A stretch of DNA of 64,000 nt, from positions 22,245,419 to 22,309,418 of the forward strand of contig NC_087070.1 of the NCBI RefSeq assembly GCF_963678635.1, read 5' to 3'. The position numbers and the translations under genes are program-made. The notes beneath the pieces are model-generated. The model did not search any database, was not told where the DNA came from, and was given only the letters and a program-made list of their open reading frames with translations. How positions within the stretch are numbered: position 1 is the first letter of the stretch; the number at the start of each line of letters is the position of its first letter. The DNA is from Symsagittifera roscoffensis. Lineage: Eukaryota; Xenacoelomorpha; Acoela; Convolutidae. Shown here one piece after another: positions 42,867 to 54,899 of the stretch.

Positions 42867-43139
42867 GATCTTTCGACTCCATTAGCGGAGGCACCTCCCA
42901 GACAGATCCTAGTCGCAGAAACTACGTTGTCATGGTCTTCAAGAAACTCACTCTCGACGGGCAGACTTGCAGCATCAACCACGAAGACCCAACTCCTCGA
43001 AAATTCTTCGAACTCAAAATTATCTGACCCGTTCTCGAAAGACCCTTCATTAGAGATGGATAAATACAGCGAGATCTCATCAACTATAGATTCAGAAGTG
43101 AGAGCTAACCTGGATGAGTTCGAGGACCAATTCTTATAA
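42777..43139 (+). CDS. E2 last tail segment
   Basis: 120 codons beginning MVQEKDDLGAITSVF and ending DEFEDQFL. It matches the C-terminal part of the E1 tail at 9788-10429 (RQILVAET versus RHTILVAET, and an acidic DKYSEISSTIDSEVRA end like the E1 end). It was probably the C-terminus of the polyprotein before the 3'-UTR patch inserted a stop upstream of it. Confidence 0.5.
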   Translation: MVQEKDDLGAITSVFSQAPELSNFSVNSPSDLSTPLAEAPPRQILVAETTLSWSSRNSLSTGRLAASTTKTQLLENSSNSKLSDPFSKDPSLEMDKYSEISSTIDSEVRANLDEFEDQFL

Positions 43140-43166
43140 TCGTCATATCAAATCAAACTTATCAAA

Positions 43167-43266
43167 ACAATTTTTGTAATCCATATTTTCGCCGGACTTT
43201 TTAATTTCACCTGTAGATACAATTGTACATGTTAATGTACATGTTGTGGATTAGTTTTATTTAGTT
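43167..43266 (+). repeat. 3'-UTR 100-bp segment, copy 3 of 3
   Basis: Copy in the 3' UTR (43140-43474). The likely polypurine tract GGTGGGAAA (43466-43474) directly precedes the 3' LTR. Confidence 0.8.
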
Positions 43267-43474
43267 AGATACCGTATTCTGTAAAAAATGGTAATTCTGT
43301 ATAGACACCCTGTACATTGCTACATTCTCTTTCAATTTGTGGATTTTATTTTGCCGCTGTAAATTTACCCTCTGGGCACAGTTTGTAAAATTTCTTCCAT
43401 TTTCTGAGGGGGAAAAAGGGTGTATATAGAGTTATATAGTTAGTTTGCAGTTTCATTTTTTTCCCGGTGGGAAA

Positions 43475-43676
43475 TGTTGTGATTTGTTTTTAGTTTGTTA
43501 TAATGACCTTCGGTATTTTAATTAATACCAGTTTAGTTACGACCATCGGTCGATATGGACGGAAGTTCAGTTGTCCTTTTGAACGTCTTAATTCAACTAC
43601 TTCCTTTTATCGTTTTAACAATTAAGCTTATGTACATACCTTGTACATAGACACTTAAAATTAGAATAGTTTATTA
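43475..43676 (+). repeat. E2 3' LTR
   Basis: 202 bp, two substitutions from the 5' LTR; TSD GTCAC follows at 43677-43681. Confidence 0.95.
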
Positions 43677-43721
43677 GTCACAGACGGCCTTATAAAATGA
43701 GTAATCATTAAAATTAAATAA

Positions 43722-44256
43722 GACTGCTCGTATCAGGGCGAAGCCCTGAATGTTCCGACTGCCTTTTAAGGTTTATGGAGCAGTATTAACATAAAAAACT
43801 ATAGCAATAAAATAAAATGAAATTTATTTTTCTAAAATTTGCATTTTTTTAAATGAAAATCATCCCCCCACACGCCATATAAAGTACAAAAGGATAGATT
43901 TCATTCCTTGTAACAAATCAATTATGACAAATAAGCTTCTTTCAACCAATTTGGAACGATTTCTAAGACGGGTTAAATTTTCGCTTACGAGTTAATAGCT
44001 CGAATTATATCAAGCGTTAATTGTCCCATATTGGTCAAAATGGCCAAAATGGCAATCTTTAAACCCTCATAACTCTACGAAAAATGATCACAGGTGAAAA
44101 ATCTTTTCAAATTTAAGCTCAGGACAACAATACTTTTTGAATGATATAAGAAATCTCCGTCAAAAATGGTTAGTTAAAAAGTCGAAATTTGTCTGAAGAA
44201 AAAAAACCCACCCCGAGCACAAATATTCCGTTACTTTCGTATCGAAAGTCGGAACA
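43722..44256 (-). mobile_element. Solo foldback arm 1
   Basis: About 535 bp matching one arm of the 1624-3169 element. It starts GACTGCTCG with the hairpin CAGGGCGAAGCCCTG and ends AGTCGGAACA. It lies 40 bp downstream of E2. Confidence 0.8.
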
Positions 44257-44284
44257 ATAAATCACAACAAAAACGACAAGCTTT

Positions 44285-44690
44285 AAAATTGAGAGCACAA
44301 TTTCCAACTAATCTCGAAACATACGGAAACATCTCAATTTCACTTTTATCAAGTCTGACTTTATCCAGCCCACCTATTAGAATAATTCAATATATTCCAA
44401 ATGGTGCTCTATTTACACTAAGTTTGAAATGAAACAGAAAATTATGAACAGAATTCATTAGCATTGAACCTTGATGGAGATCGCAGTCAAGCTCATAGAC
44501 GACGTGGTAGAAGGAATAATGAGTAAAAAAAATTAAGCAGTCACAACAGAAAAAAAAGGTTCAAAATTGAGAGTTAAAAATTGCCAACTAATCTCAACAA
44601 ATACGGAAACCTCTAGATTCGTAATTTCTTATTTATCAGTTTTAATTAGGTCTCATTGCAGCCAACCCAACGACAAAATCGTTTCATTTT
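44285..44690. repeat. Dispersed repeat family, two partial copies
   Basis: Two blocks (about 44285-44400 and 44565-44690) share TTGAGAG..., CAACTAATCTC and ATACGGAAAC motifs with each other and with 50340-50480 and 35700-35790. Linked motifs such as GTCAAGCTCATAGACGAC also have partners at 44815 and 50270. Non-coding; boundaries unclear. Confidence 0.5.
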
Positions 44691-45043
44691 TTTGAACTGG
44701 TGCTCTAAATAAATTGATTTTCATAAAAGTTCAAACAGAAATCACTTAAGTTGTGTTTGATTTCGAACTAAAACGCAATAACACTGAGTTCGCTCACTCC
44801 GGAGGTGATGGCTAGAAGTAGTCAAGCTCATAATAAACCTTTTATAATCACTAAACTTTCCAAAACGATTCATTAAGCACAACGCTTTTTCTAACAGCAA
44901 AAAATTTAAGCACTGAATTATAAAATTCGGAGGATTCTTCGCAACTAAGCACATAAAGGACACACAAGTGTTTTGCACCAAAAACTTAAGTGAAAGTGAA
45001 ATTAAAATCGTGAGTTACTAAGACTAAATTGAGAATTAAACAA

Positions 45044-45573
45044 GACTGCTCGTATCAGGGCGAAGCCCTGAATGTTCCGACTGCCTTTTAAGGTTTATGG
45101 AGCAGTAATAACATTTAAAAAATTCAATGAAATAAAACAAAATGAAAAAAAAAAATTTTTCTAAAATTTGAATTTTTTTATGAAAATCATCCCCCCACAC
45201 GCCATATAAAGTACAGAAGGATAGATTTTGCTCCTTGTAACAAACCAATTATGGCAAATAAGCTTCTTTTAACCAATTTGGAACGATTTCTAAGACGGAT
45301 TAACTCTCCGCTTACGCGTTAATAGTGCGAAATATATCGCGCGTTAATTGTCCCGAATTGGCCAAATTGACAATCTTTGAACCCCCGTAACTCTACAAAA
45401 AATGATCACAAGTGAAATATCTTTTCAAATTTGAGCTCAGGACAACAATACCTTTCGAATGATATAAAAAGGTTCCGTCAAAAATGGCTAGTTAAAAAGT
45501 CGAAATTTGTCTGAAGAAAAAAACCCACCCCGAGCACAAATATTCCGTTACTTTCGTATCAAAAGTCGGAACA
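45044..45573 (-). mobile_element. Solo foldback arm 2
   Basis: Same orientation and extent as arm 1, starting GACTGCTCG and ending AGTCGGAACA, with the hairpin at the start. Confidence 0.8.
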
Positions 45574-45852
45574 AAATTATAACCAACAGAGTTGACGTGT
45601 TAGCAAATTATAGGAGGTCTGGATTTGTATATGATCAATCTCTCCCAAGTCCACAAATGATATGAAGAAGATAAGATAACAAAAGCGCCCTAATTTGGAT
45701 ATAACTGTTAACGTACAATAAGTCAAGCACTATCTGACATTTTTAACTATCCGATGGATTTGGTTAACGGAATCAAATGATCAGAATTGATTGGTCTTAG
45801 TGTTTACCAGCATTATTGCGTCATTTGAAATTAAAGATAACAAGATTAACAA

Positions 45853-46195
45853 TGTTCCGACTGCCTTATAAGGTTTTATGGAGCAGTAATAACATTTTAA
45901 GGTTTTATGGAGCAGTAATAACAAAAAATTAAAAGTAATAAAATAAAAAAAAAATTATCGCACGTTTATTGTCCCAAATTGGCCAAAATGGCAATCTTTA
46001 AACCCCCCTAACTTTACGAAAAATAATAACAGGTGAAATATCTTTTCAAGTTTGAGCTCAGGACAACAATTCCTTTTGAATGATATTAAAAAACTCCGTC
46101 AAAAATGGCTAGTTAAAAAGTCGAAATTTGTGTGACGAAAAAAAACCCACCCCGAGCACAAATATTCCGTTACTTTCGAATCGAAAGTCGGAACA
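45853..46195 (-). mobile_element. Solo foldback arm 3, shorter, without hairpin flank
   Basis: Starts exactly at TGTTCCGACTGCC and ends at AGTCGGAACA, so it is bounded by the 10-bp inverted end motif and lacks the hairpin flank. An internal deletion removes the middle. A 24-bp segment (AAGGTTTTATGGAGCAGT...) is tandemly doubled at 45870-45922. Confidence 0.75.
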
Positions 46196-47399
46196 ATAAA
46201 GGAAACTCTGCTGAAGACTTAAAATGGTTTGCGCCAACTTAGGGGCCTTCATTAAAAAAGTTACACTTTTGTGACTCTTGAATAAAATTCTTGAGATATG
46301 AGTCGATTTTTCCGATCATGTTCAGGTCTATATCAGAACCATCATTTTCTTCTAATTTTGATAGCGATAGTAAAGTTCCGTCAAATCTTGCACTTCGTCT
46401 TCAAATTTTCAAAAGCTGGGAGTTCGGTCATCCTCTCATTTGCAGACTTGAGGATGTGAAGCCTTCGTGTCGGCTAATGGGGTCTGCTCCGAGTGTCGTA
46501 TAAGTCGAAGGTGGATGGAGACTGAATTTTAACTGAAGAATCGATTACAATCCTTTTTGAGCTTGTGCGGTAATGATGCTGATTGTGCATCCTGTTGAGG
46601 TTCCCAATCCTAACTACATTGTCTAGTTTAATTGAGTTATCCGGTGAAGAGGATTTTTTGATGGTTCAAATTCTAGTAGGCAAAATTACACCTGTTTCGT
46701 CCTTTCAGTGTTGACATTTTTGTGCTGATGATGGGCTTGGGTCGGAGATGTATCCCTCTCTCTAGGGTTTTAATTTGTTGTTGTACTGTGGAGTGTTTAA
46801 GTAGTCATCTTCCAGTTTTTCATCTGTCCCACACTCACACGGAATGCGTCAATCCCAGTCACACTGATTCTTCCGAATGAGCTGTAGTTTTTGCGAACAT
46901 CTGAAAATGGCTGAGTCGGTCGCGCTGTCTGCATCTTGATCGCAGAATTCTGGCACTGAATGATTTCGATTGTTTAATTGAGGCTGAATTGTGTCCGAAG
47001 ATCCCATTTCAAAATCTTGTAAACATTGAGCTGTTTATTTGTTTTGCGTGAATTTGTTTTTCAGAATTTTAAGGAACCTTATTACTGGATGAGGAGGCAG
47101 TTATTACAACTCCACTATTTCTATTTACACCATTAACAATGCGAGAATCTTTCGAGATTTCAAAAAATTTGAATGTACAGATAAACGGAAAAAAGGTTGA
47201 AATTTAGATAGAAATAATTGAGTTATACTTAGAATAATCCAACGGAGATAATATAGGGGTACAAAAGTCGGATTATCAATGATTAACATTATGATTTTTG
47301 AATTTGGGCTTAGCTTTGATTTATAATTGTCCTTATGTTGGAAATTATTGCAAATGGGTATCTAAAAAAAAAGCGTAATATTCACAATTTTTCCAAATT
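46196..47399. other. Unassigned DNA with one tRNA-like head repeat
   Basis: No gene supported. 46904-46950 repeats the box A-containing head found at 35639-35688. The rest shows no recognisable feature; a 70-codon plus-strand frame at 46291 has no motif. Confidence 0.4.
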
Positions 47400-49930
47400 A
47401 AGGTTTAATGTAAAAGTTAAATGCTAAAAGCCTGTCAACCCATCTTTTTAAACGGCTCCAACATAATTCAATCCTTTGCTTGCAAGATTAGGCAGAAAAC
47501 AGTGCCCGGTGATCTGTTATTATATCAAAAACTGCCCCGTACAGATGATTTTCATAGTGTTCGACGGCCCAAAAGACGCCAAGTATTATTAGATTTTTCG
47601 TTGAACATTTTGCTTCATGTTAGTTTAAACAATGAATTTGCAAAAAAAACGGATCTCCAATCCACCCACAGAGTTGATAGAGCGTAGCGCCTTGACAATT
47701 TGTGAGGCGTCCGTTTTTACGCCTATGTTCAATTTCGCGTCAAATTGAGTGTTTTCCGTTAAGTTGACTATTTCTTTTTCTTTTTGAATTTCTTGGAAGC
47801 GTTTTTGTTTTCGTTTGACCAATTAAGTTTTCAGTCTTTGTCTCAACAGGCTTCCGAAAACAAACGAAATTGCAGACAAAATTCTCAATTTTTCAACTGA
47901 CCCAAAAAACGAACGCAATTCCTACCGATTTCAAGAGATTGGTATGGTTTGTTTGCAATAGTCGTATCTTTTAATGGTATCACACCGGATTCTGATAGTT
48001 TAAATCCAAGCCATGCTATCTTTTATTGAAGGTTTTGCATATAAGCATTTTAACGACAAAATTGATCTTGTCGAGAAATAATAACCTTTTTTCAACGATT
48101 TCTCGATCTTCGCTTTCAAAAAATCAGGATGTAATCTAATTAAAATTTAGAAAAAGTTAAAGGTCCGATTATTGAGTCCATTCTCCTGGGAATTTAATTT
48201 GGCGTATCGCCTTTTCCATAAAAATTCATTAAAACTGGTAGTAGTTGGTAATACTTCTGACCACGATAATATAATTGCCTTTTCTGCTCGTAAGTCGATC
48301 AAAAAAGAATCGTTTGTATAAACTCTTAAGAAATGAATTTGTGAACCAAACTTCTCCGACGGTTTTTCCGAAAGTTGCGCTGCTCTGCTGTCTTCCAGCT
48401 GTTAAATGTTTGGCACCTTTTACTTATCTATGAAAAGTCGTTTGAAAATGATTTTCGTGTCTAATGCGAGTTTGATTGAATTTTCTTCCTTGCAAGTGAT
48501 CAGTATTGGGTTGATAAATCTCTCTTTGTCTCAATTTTCTTTTTTTGGACTTCAATTTATCTAGTTTTTGATTAACTGCTGGTAGCAGATAAAACGGTAC
48601 CCTTCTTTCTTTGAATGGAATCGGTTTTTGGGTGGTCCTGGAACTCTGTGATCTCAATTCGGATTTTTCTTTTTACAATTCGGTGGAAAAGCGTTTTTTT
48701 CAATTTCATTCTCAAATTTTCCGATGGAGTTTGCAACTGACTTACTTTCAGGACTGTTTTTGAATTGGAGAAAAAATTTCTGTGCTACTTCTATGCCGAC
48801 ATACCGACATGAGAGAGATTGTAATAGGTTCTCGTGATCATCCGTAATGAAAAATGCTGTTCTATCTAGGACCATCCATCAGACCTGAATAGTTTTATCC
48901 CTCGGCTAACTTTCTTTATCGGGTCGTCTGTGAATCCAAGTGAAGGACCTTGTTTTTCAAAGGGATTTGTTTTTAGATAGCGGTCATGCAATTTGAGTTC
49001 AATTAGTTCTTTAAAAAACACAACGGGCTAGCTGATTCTACTTAAGGGGACAAAAAAAATTTTCCGGTAATGTTAAACAATGTCAGATAAGATCGCACCA
49101 GTGAGTAGCGAATAGTCGCAATTGTCTTTTTGTCCTGCCTCTGACCATCTTTTTTTTTACAGCACAGCAGTTTTTGTACCTTGTCATTTACAACGAGCTG
49201 ATCCGACGGTTATACCATTTCTCCATCTACAATTTCTTGATTATTGATATTTTTTACTTTCGACTTTGAGGATAAAATTTTTGTGAAGTAAACTTGTAAA
49301 GAATTAGAGAAAGCGTTTTTCGCAGGCATACCGCGAGGTGTCCTTTTACAGGTTATCCACCACAAGTCAAACATGTGTTTCTTCTATCTACAGCAAAAGT
49401 TGGCTCTTGTTTTTAAACTTCTGGTGGTTAGTCCCAGAATTGTGATGAAGATGATTCAAAATCTCCTTCTCCTCTTTTAAGGCTCTAATTAGGGCTTTGT
49501 GCCGCAATAATGCTTAAAAATGTTTTCTTTTGTTCCATAGTTTTTAAACAACCACTCCTCTTCTCCGCTGAAACAAAATTCGGGCCAACTCTGCTTATGC
49601 GCACAAATCTTATTGCGGATTTTTTCTATTTCTCTGGTGTCTATTTAGCAGTTTAAGGCGTTCAAATTTTAATTTTGTTTTCTGATAAACGCCTCGTTTT
49701 AAAGTTCTTAAATTTCAGCAAAGTTTATTCAAAGGTTTTTGACCTTCCAGAACTTTTGCGCGGAATACGTACAGCACTTACCGGTTTTCTTTTTGGCTTC
49801 TTCCAGGAGCATTCTGTTGAAGTTTTAGTCTCTAATTTGAGTCTGATGTTTTCCGTTTCGTCTGGCGTCTCTTTTTTCGCCCAGATTTCTCGCTAGACTT
49901 TCGGCTTTGGCCCTGTTTGATTCAAGTTGT
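47400..49930 (-). pseudogene. Decayed relative of E1/E2: gag, protease, RT, RNase H remnants
   Basis: Read on the minus strand, fragments occur in E1/E2 order. A zinc-knuckle remnant NTCLTCGG...VKGHLAVC is near 49,370. A protease-RT linker FFITDDHENLL...GIEVAQK (48,875-48,654) matches the E1 FFITSGHERNIL block. The RT start has KPIPFKERRVPFYLLPAVNQKL (48,657-48,424). An RT connection WLGFKLSESGV is near 48,010. RNase H has NTQFDAKLNIGVKTDASQ (47,740) and a decayed copy of the next 80 residues down to 47,420. Stops and frameshifts are frequent. No LTRs were found next to it. Confidence 0.7.
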
Positions 49931-52900
49931 TGTTTTCCTTTTTATTGTAAAGTTTCACAAGGATACAATTCAAATGGATTTAATAAAACTTTAATGTCAA
50001 GGTTCTTTTTGGCTATTAAAGCCATTTACAACATATTCCTCCAATATTACAAATGGTTAGGAGGGTTGGTAGTGTGAGTTTGCCGCAATGGGAAGACACC
50101 TCTCATAACAGATGGGTTTGCAGATGACTGAGCCACAGTAAGATGTACTACTGCTCTAACTAAACTAAGTGTAAAATAAAGAAGAAAGTAAGAATAGAGT
50201 TCAATCAATTCTCACAAAAACGCAGTACCACTGAACTCGCTCACTTCCAGGCAGATCAACATGCAGCTTTCAAGTTAATCGACGACCTGAACGTAATCGA
50301 CGACCTGAGTAATTAATAAAAAAAGATTAAGCAATCGCAACAGATTTTAGAAGTTTCAAAAATGAGAGCAAAATTGCCAATTTATCCTAAAACATACGGA
50401 AACATCTCAGATTCGTAGTTTCACTATTTATCAGTTTTCATCAAATCTGATTTCAGCCAACCCAACGACTGTGTCGTTTCAATATTCGTGGATTGGTTTT
50501 TATTAATTTTTCCTCAGCATAAAAACGCAAAAGGACAGATGCGTGCGATGGTGGTCTTCAGTACAAAGAAGCAAACTGTTGAAAAAGCCTGGTGGTTATT
50601 GTTAAGAATTCAACCCACTGAGGAACACTTTTAAAAATTAGTAAGCCAAGCGATATATATACCATTTACAAGAGTGACTTTTTAATTCAAGTTGATGTTT
50701 TGAAAAAGTTATATCAAAATCTGGCTTGCTGTGTCAACGTCGGTGCAAGCCGATATATCAATTGATTTTCCTACATTTGGATCTAGTGGAAACTGACCTA
50801 TAAATGTTAATACACAAAAATCAGCACAAAAAAATCTACTACAAAAATTAAACCAGATGAAGTCAACTCTGCAGGAAAGTGCTTCTCGCTACGAACAATC
50901 TCATTATTCGAAATTTGCTCGGATGGTCTTGGAAAAAGAAATAAAAACTTTTTTGATTTTTAGGAAATTGCCCCTCCCTCTCGAGAAGATTGACGCAATA
51001 GCTAGTTGTCGTGGTTTTGTTTCAGGATCGGCCCTAATGGATATAGTCTTTATCCAAAAGTTACCAATGATCGTGAGTGTTCTTTATGTCTCTGATGTGC
51101 CCACTATTTGAGTTTCAGTTTTATCTTCTTCAAAGTAGAATTTTCCATTGTTTCGTTTAGTTATCTTACTAAATCCTCTTGAAAAATGGGCTTTTAGTCG
51201 ATAGTCAAAAGCAAAATGAGCAAACTATTTTCAACAAGTTTGAAAATATGATAAATTTTCACCATTAGAGTGAATTATCTGTTTAGTTGGCCTGTTCCTC
51301 ATGCTACTCTTCCACGTGTTCGCCTTTTTGTTCCTCATCCCCGAGTGTATTCTATTTGGCTGTTGCATCTGCTGTCCCAGGTGCAGAGAGGGTTGCTGTT
51401 GCTGCATGGGAACGATCGTCTCTTTTTCTGCCATAACAAGTGAGTTAGTTTGTGTTATGTAAAACTGTGAGACCTACTTTTTTTTCGTGATGACTCAACT
51501 TGACACTTTTTTCACTATTGTATTTATTGATTCAAAACAAGCTGTCAGCTCGTTAAAAATTAAAATTATTTGGCCTTGATTTTATATGTGAACAAAACTT
51601 GGATATACTGGTTTATTTCTTTGAAATCACACTATAGCACAATAAACACTAAATTTAGGCTGTTTAAAATAAATACAAATACTATTCTCTTAAAAAGACT
51701 CGTATATCAACGCAAAACCCTGAAGGCTTAAAAAAGTGTAGTTTATACAACAAAACTTTTCATCAAAGGTCTAATTTAAGAGTCGATGAACGTAGTTCAG
51801 ACTCTTATCTAGATCGAAATGATTTTTTCTGGCTCAAATTTACATTTTCGTATATTGACTTCTGGTTCGACAAAATTCGAACGGTTACTTGTTGTTATAC
51901 TTTATTAAAAGTAATGAACGTAGGTCTTTCAAAAGAACTAGGCAAAAGACAAGTTTTAAATATTGATCCAGTTTTCTCAGATTGGGTTGATTGTAACAAA
52001 AAGTGCCCATCATATTTTACGAAGCCAAATTTTGTACTTTGCGTATTGTGAGCGGATTCCACAAAAAGAACACACAGTTTATTTTTCTTTTGTTCTTTCA
52101 ATTTCTTTGATCGTTCCAACAAAATTTTTACATGTTTGAAGATTTGTCACTGGAATCCAAGAACATACGGACACAAAATTAAGTACCTATCCAGTGCACA
52201 GTTTGGCCTCGTAATGATAAATTGATCTTCGATTCGAAAAACTTTAAGGCCATCTTTTTTTCTTGGAAATTCAAAAGTTGAAAGCTCTTATAAAAACAAA
52301 TAAGTTTTTTTTCTAGATTTCCTTGAGTTCATTAGTTATTACTGTTAGTTGGCTATATTTCATAATGTTCACTTACTGTAACTGATAACTCCAGTGGGTG
52401 CCGCGTATCAGTGGGTAAGATGTATTAATTCTCAGTTTGTATGATCTGTTTTTTCTCGAGTACAAACTGATAGCGATATAAAGTTTATTTTTGCTTATCG
52501 ATTCTAACAAATCGTAGACAATGTTCTTGCGCTTAGTCTGAAGTGTCCACTGATGTATAAAGGTAACCACGTACTCATGACATTGAAGGCTGAACATGAT
52601 TGAGATAGCTTTTCGAAAAAACTAACAGGGCTATTGTACAGCAATAAAATTAGTAATAAGTATACATAAATCCGGATGGATAACACTCCCCGCTATGAGT
52701 TCCATGAATGAAAATCTATTATAATTGAGTTTTCTTGTCAGTGTCCACAAAATTGAAAAGAAATCGATTATAATTAATTAAAAATGGATTATAATATTAC
52801 TACTTTTCGAGGCAACAAAATCCTTTTTTCAGCCATTATAATGGATTTTTTTTTCTTTTTTATGGACGCTTACAATGAAACTAAATTATAATCGATTTTC

Positions 52901-53040
52901 TTTCCACTTTACTGAGATGCGAATTTCAACGCACGTTTTTTTTTCACTTTTTCTGCCTAACATTGACATTTTTGTTAATTTTTACTTATTTATGTTACTA
53001 AAAAACTGAATTTTGTTCCTTTCAACAATTTTGTTAAACT
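49931..53040. other. Mostly unassigned DNA
   Basis: Contains a copy of the dispersed repeat (50340-50480) and a possible host exon (51286-51441). A stretch at 52,376-52,425 resembles 61,259-61,305. A plus-strand frame at 50857-51111 (84 residues) is not recognised. Nothing else is supported. Confidence 0.4.
51286..51441 (+). CDS. Candidate host exon: hydrophobic, Cys-rich peptide
   Basis: Open stretch between an acceptor-like TTATCTGTTTAG and a strong donor-like AAGTGAGT. It encodes a run of hydrophobic residues (LFLMLLFHVFAFLFLIP) followed by a dense Cys cluster (CCICCPRCREGCCCC). A stop lies in frame just upstream, so it would need splicing. The pattern suits a small membrane protein, but no family is assigned and no partner exon was found. 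The Gln-rich minus-strand frame here is its shadow. Confidence 0.3.
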
Positions 53041-53665
53041 ATTAGAGACTTGGGGGAGGGGGGTTTCATTCACATCCCTAGCGTTTGCCCATTTACAACA
53101 ACCCCCCTCCCCGGGGGGTTCAGTGGGGGGGGGGGGGGGGGGGGGGTGGGTTCAGGTGGGGGAGGTGTGGTGGGTTCAGATGGGGGAGGTGTGGTGAGTT
53201 CAGATGGGGGGGTTTGGTGTTCAGGGGGGTGGTGTTCAGGGGGAGGGGAGCAAAGGGGCAAACGTTTGGGGGAATGAAGGGGAACAAAGGGGCAAATGTT
53301 AGGGGGAGAGCTTAACGGAATCTTTTTGCAATTTGAGTTTAGGTTTAGAAATGGATTAGGCCGTACACTAGCTTTGCAAAGTTTCCGCATAAATCACTTG
53401 ATAAATGCAGAATTTCTTGCAAAATTTCGAACGACGCTCGAAACAAAAATAAAGTGGAAAAAAATCCATTTTAATGTGATTTCCTACTGATTATAAAATC
53501 CATTATAATGGATTCCAAATGAATTATAATGTATTTTGTTTTAGCGAAAAAAATTGGATTTAATTTCATTTTTAGTCCAATTTTGTTGTCTGAACCTAAC
53601 ATGGAAACCGATTATATTTATAACATTATAGACCTCAAAAATCCAATATAATCGATTGGTTTTTA
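52715..53665. repeat. ATTATAAT palindrome clusters flanking a G-rich core
   Basis: Motifs of the type ATCCATTATAATGGAT and ATTATAATCGAT recur on both sides (52715-52905 and 53460-53665) of the G-rich block, partly as mirror-image flanks. This may be a foldback-type element with a G-rich centre. Confidence 0.45.
53050..53315 (+). repeat. G-rich minisatellite with a 22-G run
   Basis: The plus strand holds many runs of 4-7 G, one run of 22 G (53125-53146) and a degenerate unit of about 27 bp containing GGTTCAGATGGGGG and AGGTGTGGTG. The frames with Gly- or Pro-rich products here are products of the repeat. Strong potential for G-quadruplex formation. Confidence 0.75.
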
Positions 53666-54000
53666 CTTTTCTTAAATGCGGATTCACCGGTCTCTCTCCA
53701 ATTGTGTGTGTGCTTTTGAATCAACGAGATAAACTTCCATCTCCTTCTCATCGTCCACCTTTCAAGTTTGTCTTTTGCTGCATTTTTTCCTGATCTGTTT
53801 CTTTTCCCGTTTGCACAGCTGTGTCTTCTTTGTTTGCCCACCCCGTTTCTGGCAGTTTGTCCACCCCGCTCAAATAGCTGCTGATGGAGGCGCTTGCAAC
53901 TTCTACAGTTAATTATGCCTCTGCCGTAGTTGCTGATATTTGTTCAAGTGACTTTAATAACTCCAAAAAAGCATTCACTTATTTTTCCAAAAAAAGCCGC
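53666..54000. other. Unassigned DNA
   Basis: No feature recognised between the palindrome cluster and the G2 remnant. Confidence 0.4.
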
Positions 54001-54899
54001 CAAGCCATAAGAATTCAAAAAAGACCTTCTCGACATAGCCCCTTCTAAGAAACTTAGTGACAGAGCCTTCTGACTAGACGATGATTGTGGTATTATCCTC
54101 CGTTTCGTCTTCTGCACGTGCGTTATTGGGATTTCAGATTTTCGAATTGTTACCTCGATGTCACTGTCCTTGCACGTTGCTGGCGGCGTCTTTTTGGTGC
54201 CTTTTTTTTATCCAGGTTGCCTTTTTCCTTCTTGTCATTGGGTTCTGTCCTTTCCGAAATATTTTTGTTGTTTGCTGGTGCATTGCACTATACTGTTTTG
54301 TTTCTTGTTGCATTTCGTTTGTACACCTTGCTGTTTCGTGGTTTTCCTGGTAGGATTGACCCTTAGTTTTTCCCCTCGGCTGATTCCAAAATATGGGGTA
54401 CACCGTTGCCTCGGGGTTTCCGATGTCTAAAAGTGGTAGCTCATGTTATGACCTATTTGTGCGAAGAAAACCTTTAATTGGGTCGGTCTACAGTTTGCAA
54501 GTAACATTGGGTTAGATACGAACGCTGATCCGCTGTTTAGTAGGAGCTTAGGTTGTTTTGCGCGTTTTTGTACCCAAGCGGTTTTTGGACTGTACGCTAA
54601 GATGGGCCATCTTGCGTTTTGTATTTCTGTTGGAATTGGTTTGCTTTGGATCTTTCGCCTTTTGTGTAATTCGGCCCGTTTTTTGGGCACTTTGCCTCAT
54701 CTTTTCCTTTAAACACTTGTGCGGGGTTTTTTCTACTAGTCTTAACGTACTATGGAAACTTGATTTTAATTGTTTAGTTTTCTAAGCTTGTCCTGCTGTC
54801 ATGTCGATTTCCAGTTTATTGATTTCCGGATGTTGGTCTCTAATAAATACTTCATCTTCGAACAGTAGTCCATGTCGTGCAGCTGCTCAGGACTGAGCG

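Larger units (their letters stand above)
35977..43676 (+). mobile_element. Full-length Ty3/gypsy LTR retrotransposon E2
   Basis: 7.7 kb element with 202-bp LTRs (35977-36178 and 43475-43676) and a perfect 5-bp target duplication GTCAC (35972-35976 and 43677-43681). The LTRs differ at 2 of 202 positions. Same architecture as E1 but with gag, protease and RT in one open frame. It has three nonsense changes, one frameshift in pol and a 1,046-bp tandem duplication in the 3' coding part, so this copy is probably not autonomous. Confidence 0.95.

Noticed and set aside
51231-51434. Gln-rich minus-strand frame MAEKETIVPMQQQQPS
   Set aside because: More simply the shadow of the Cys-rich plus-strand stretch, which has splice-like borders. 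Neither is certain.
53050-53390. Gly-rich and Pro-rich frames on both strands
   Set aside because: Produced by the G-rich minisatellite.
54081-54430. Cys/Phe-rich plus-strand frames
   Set aside because: Overlapping frames opposite a basic minus-strand stretch that fits the G2 integrase tail better.
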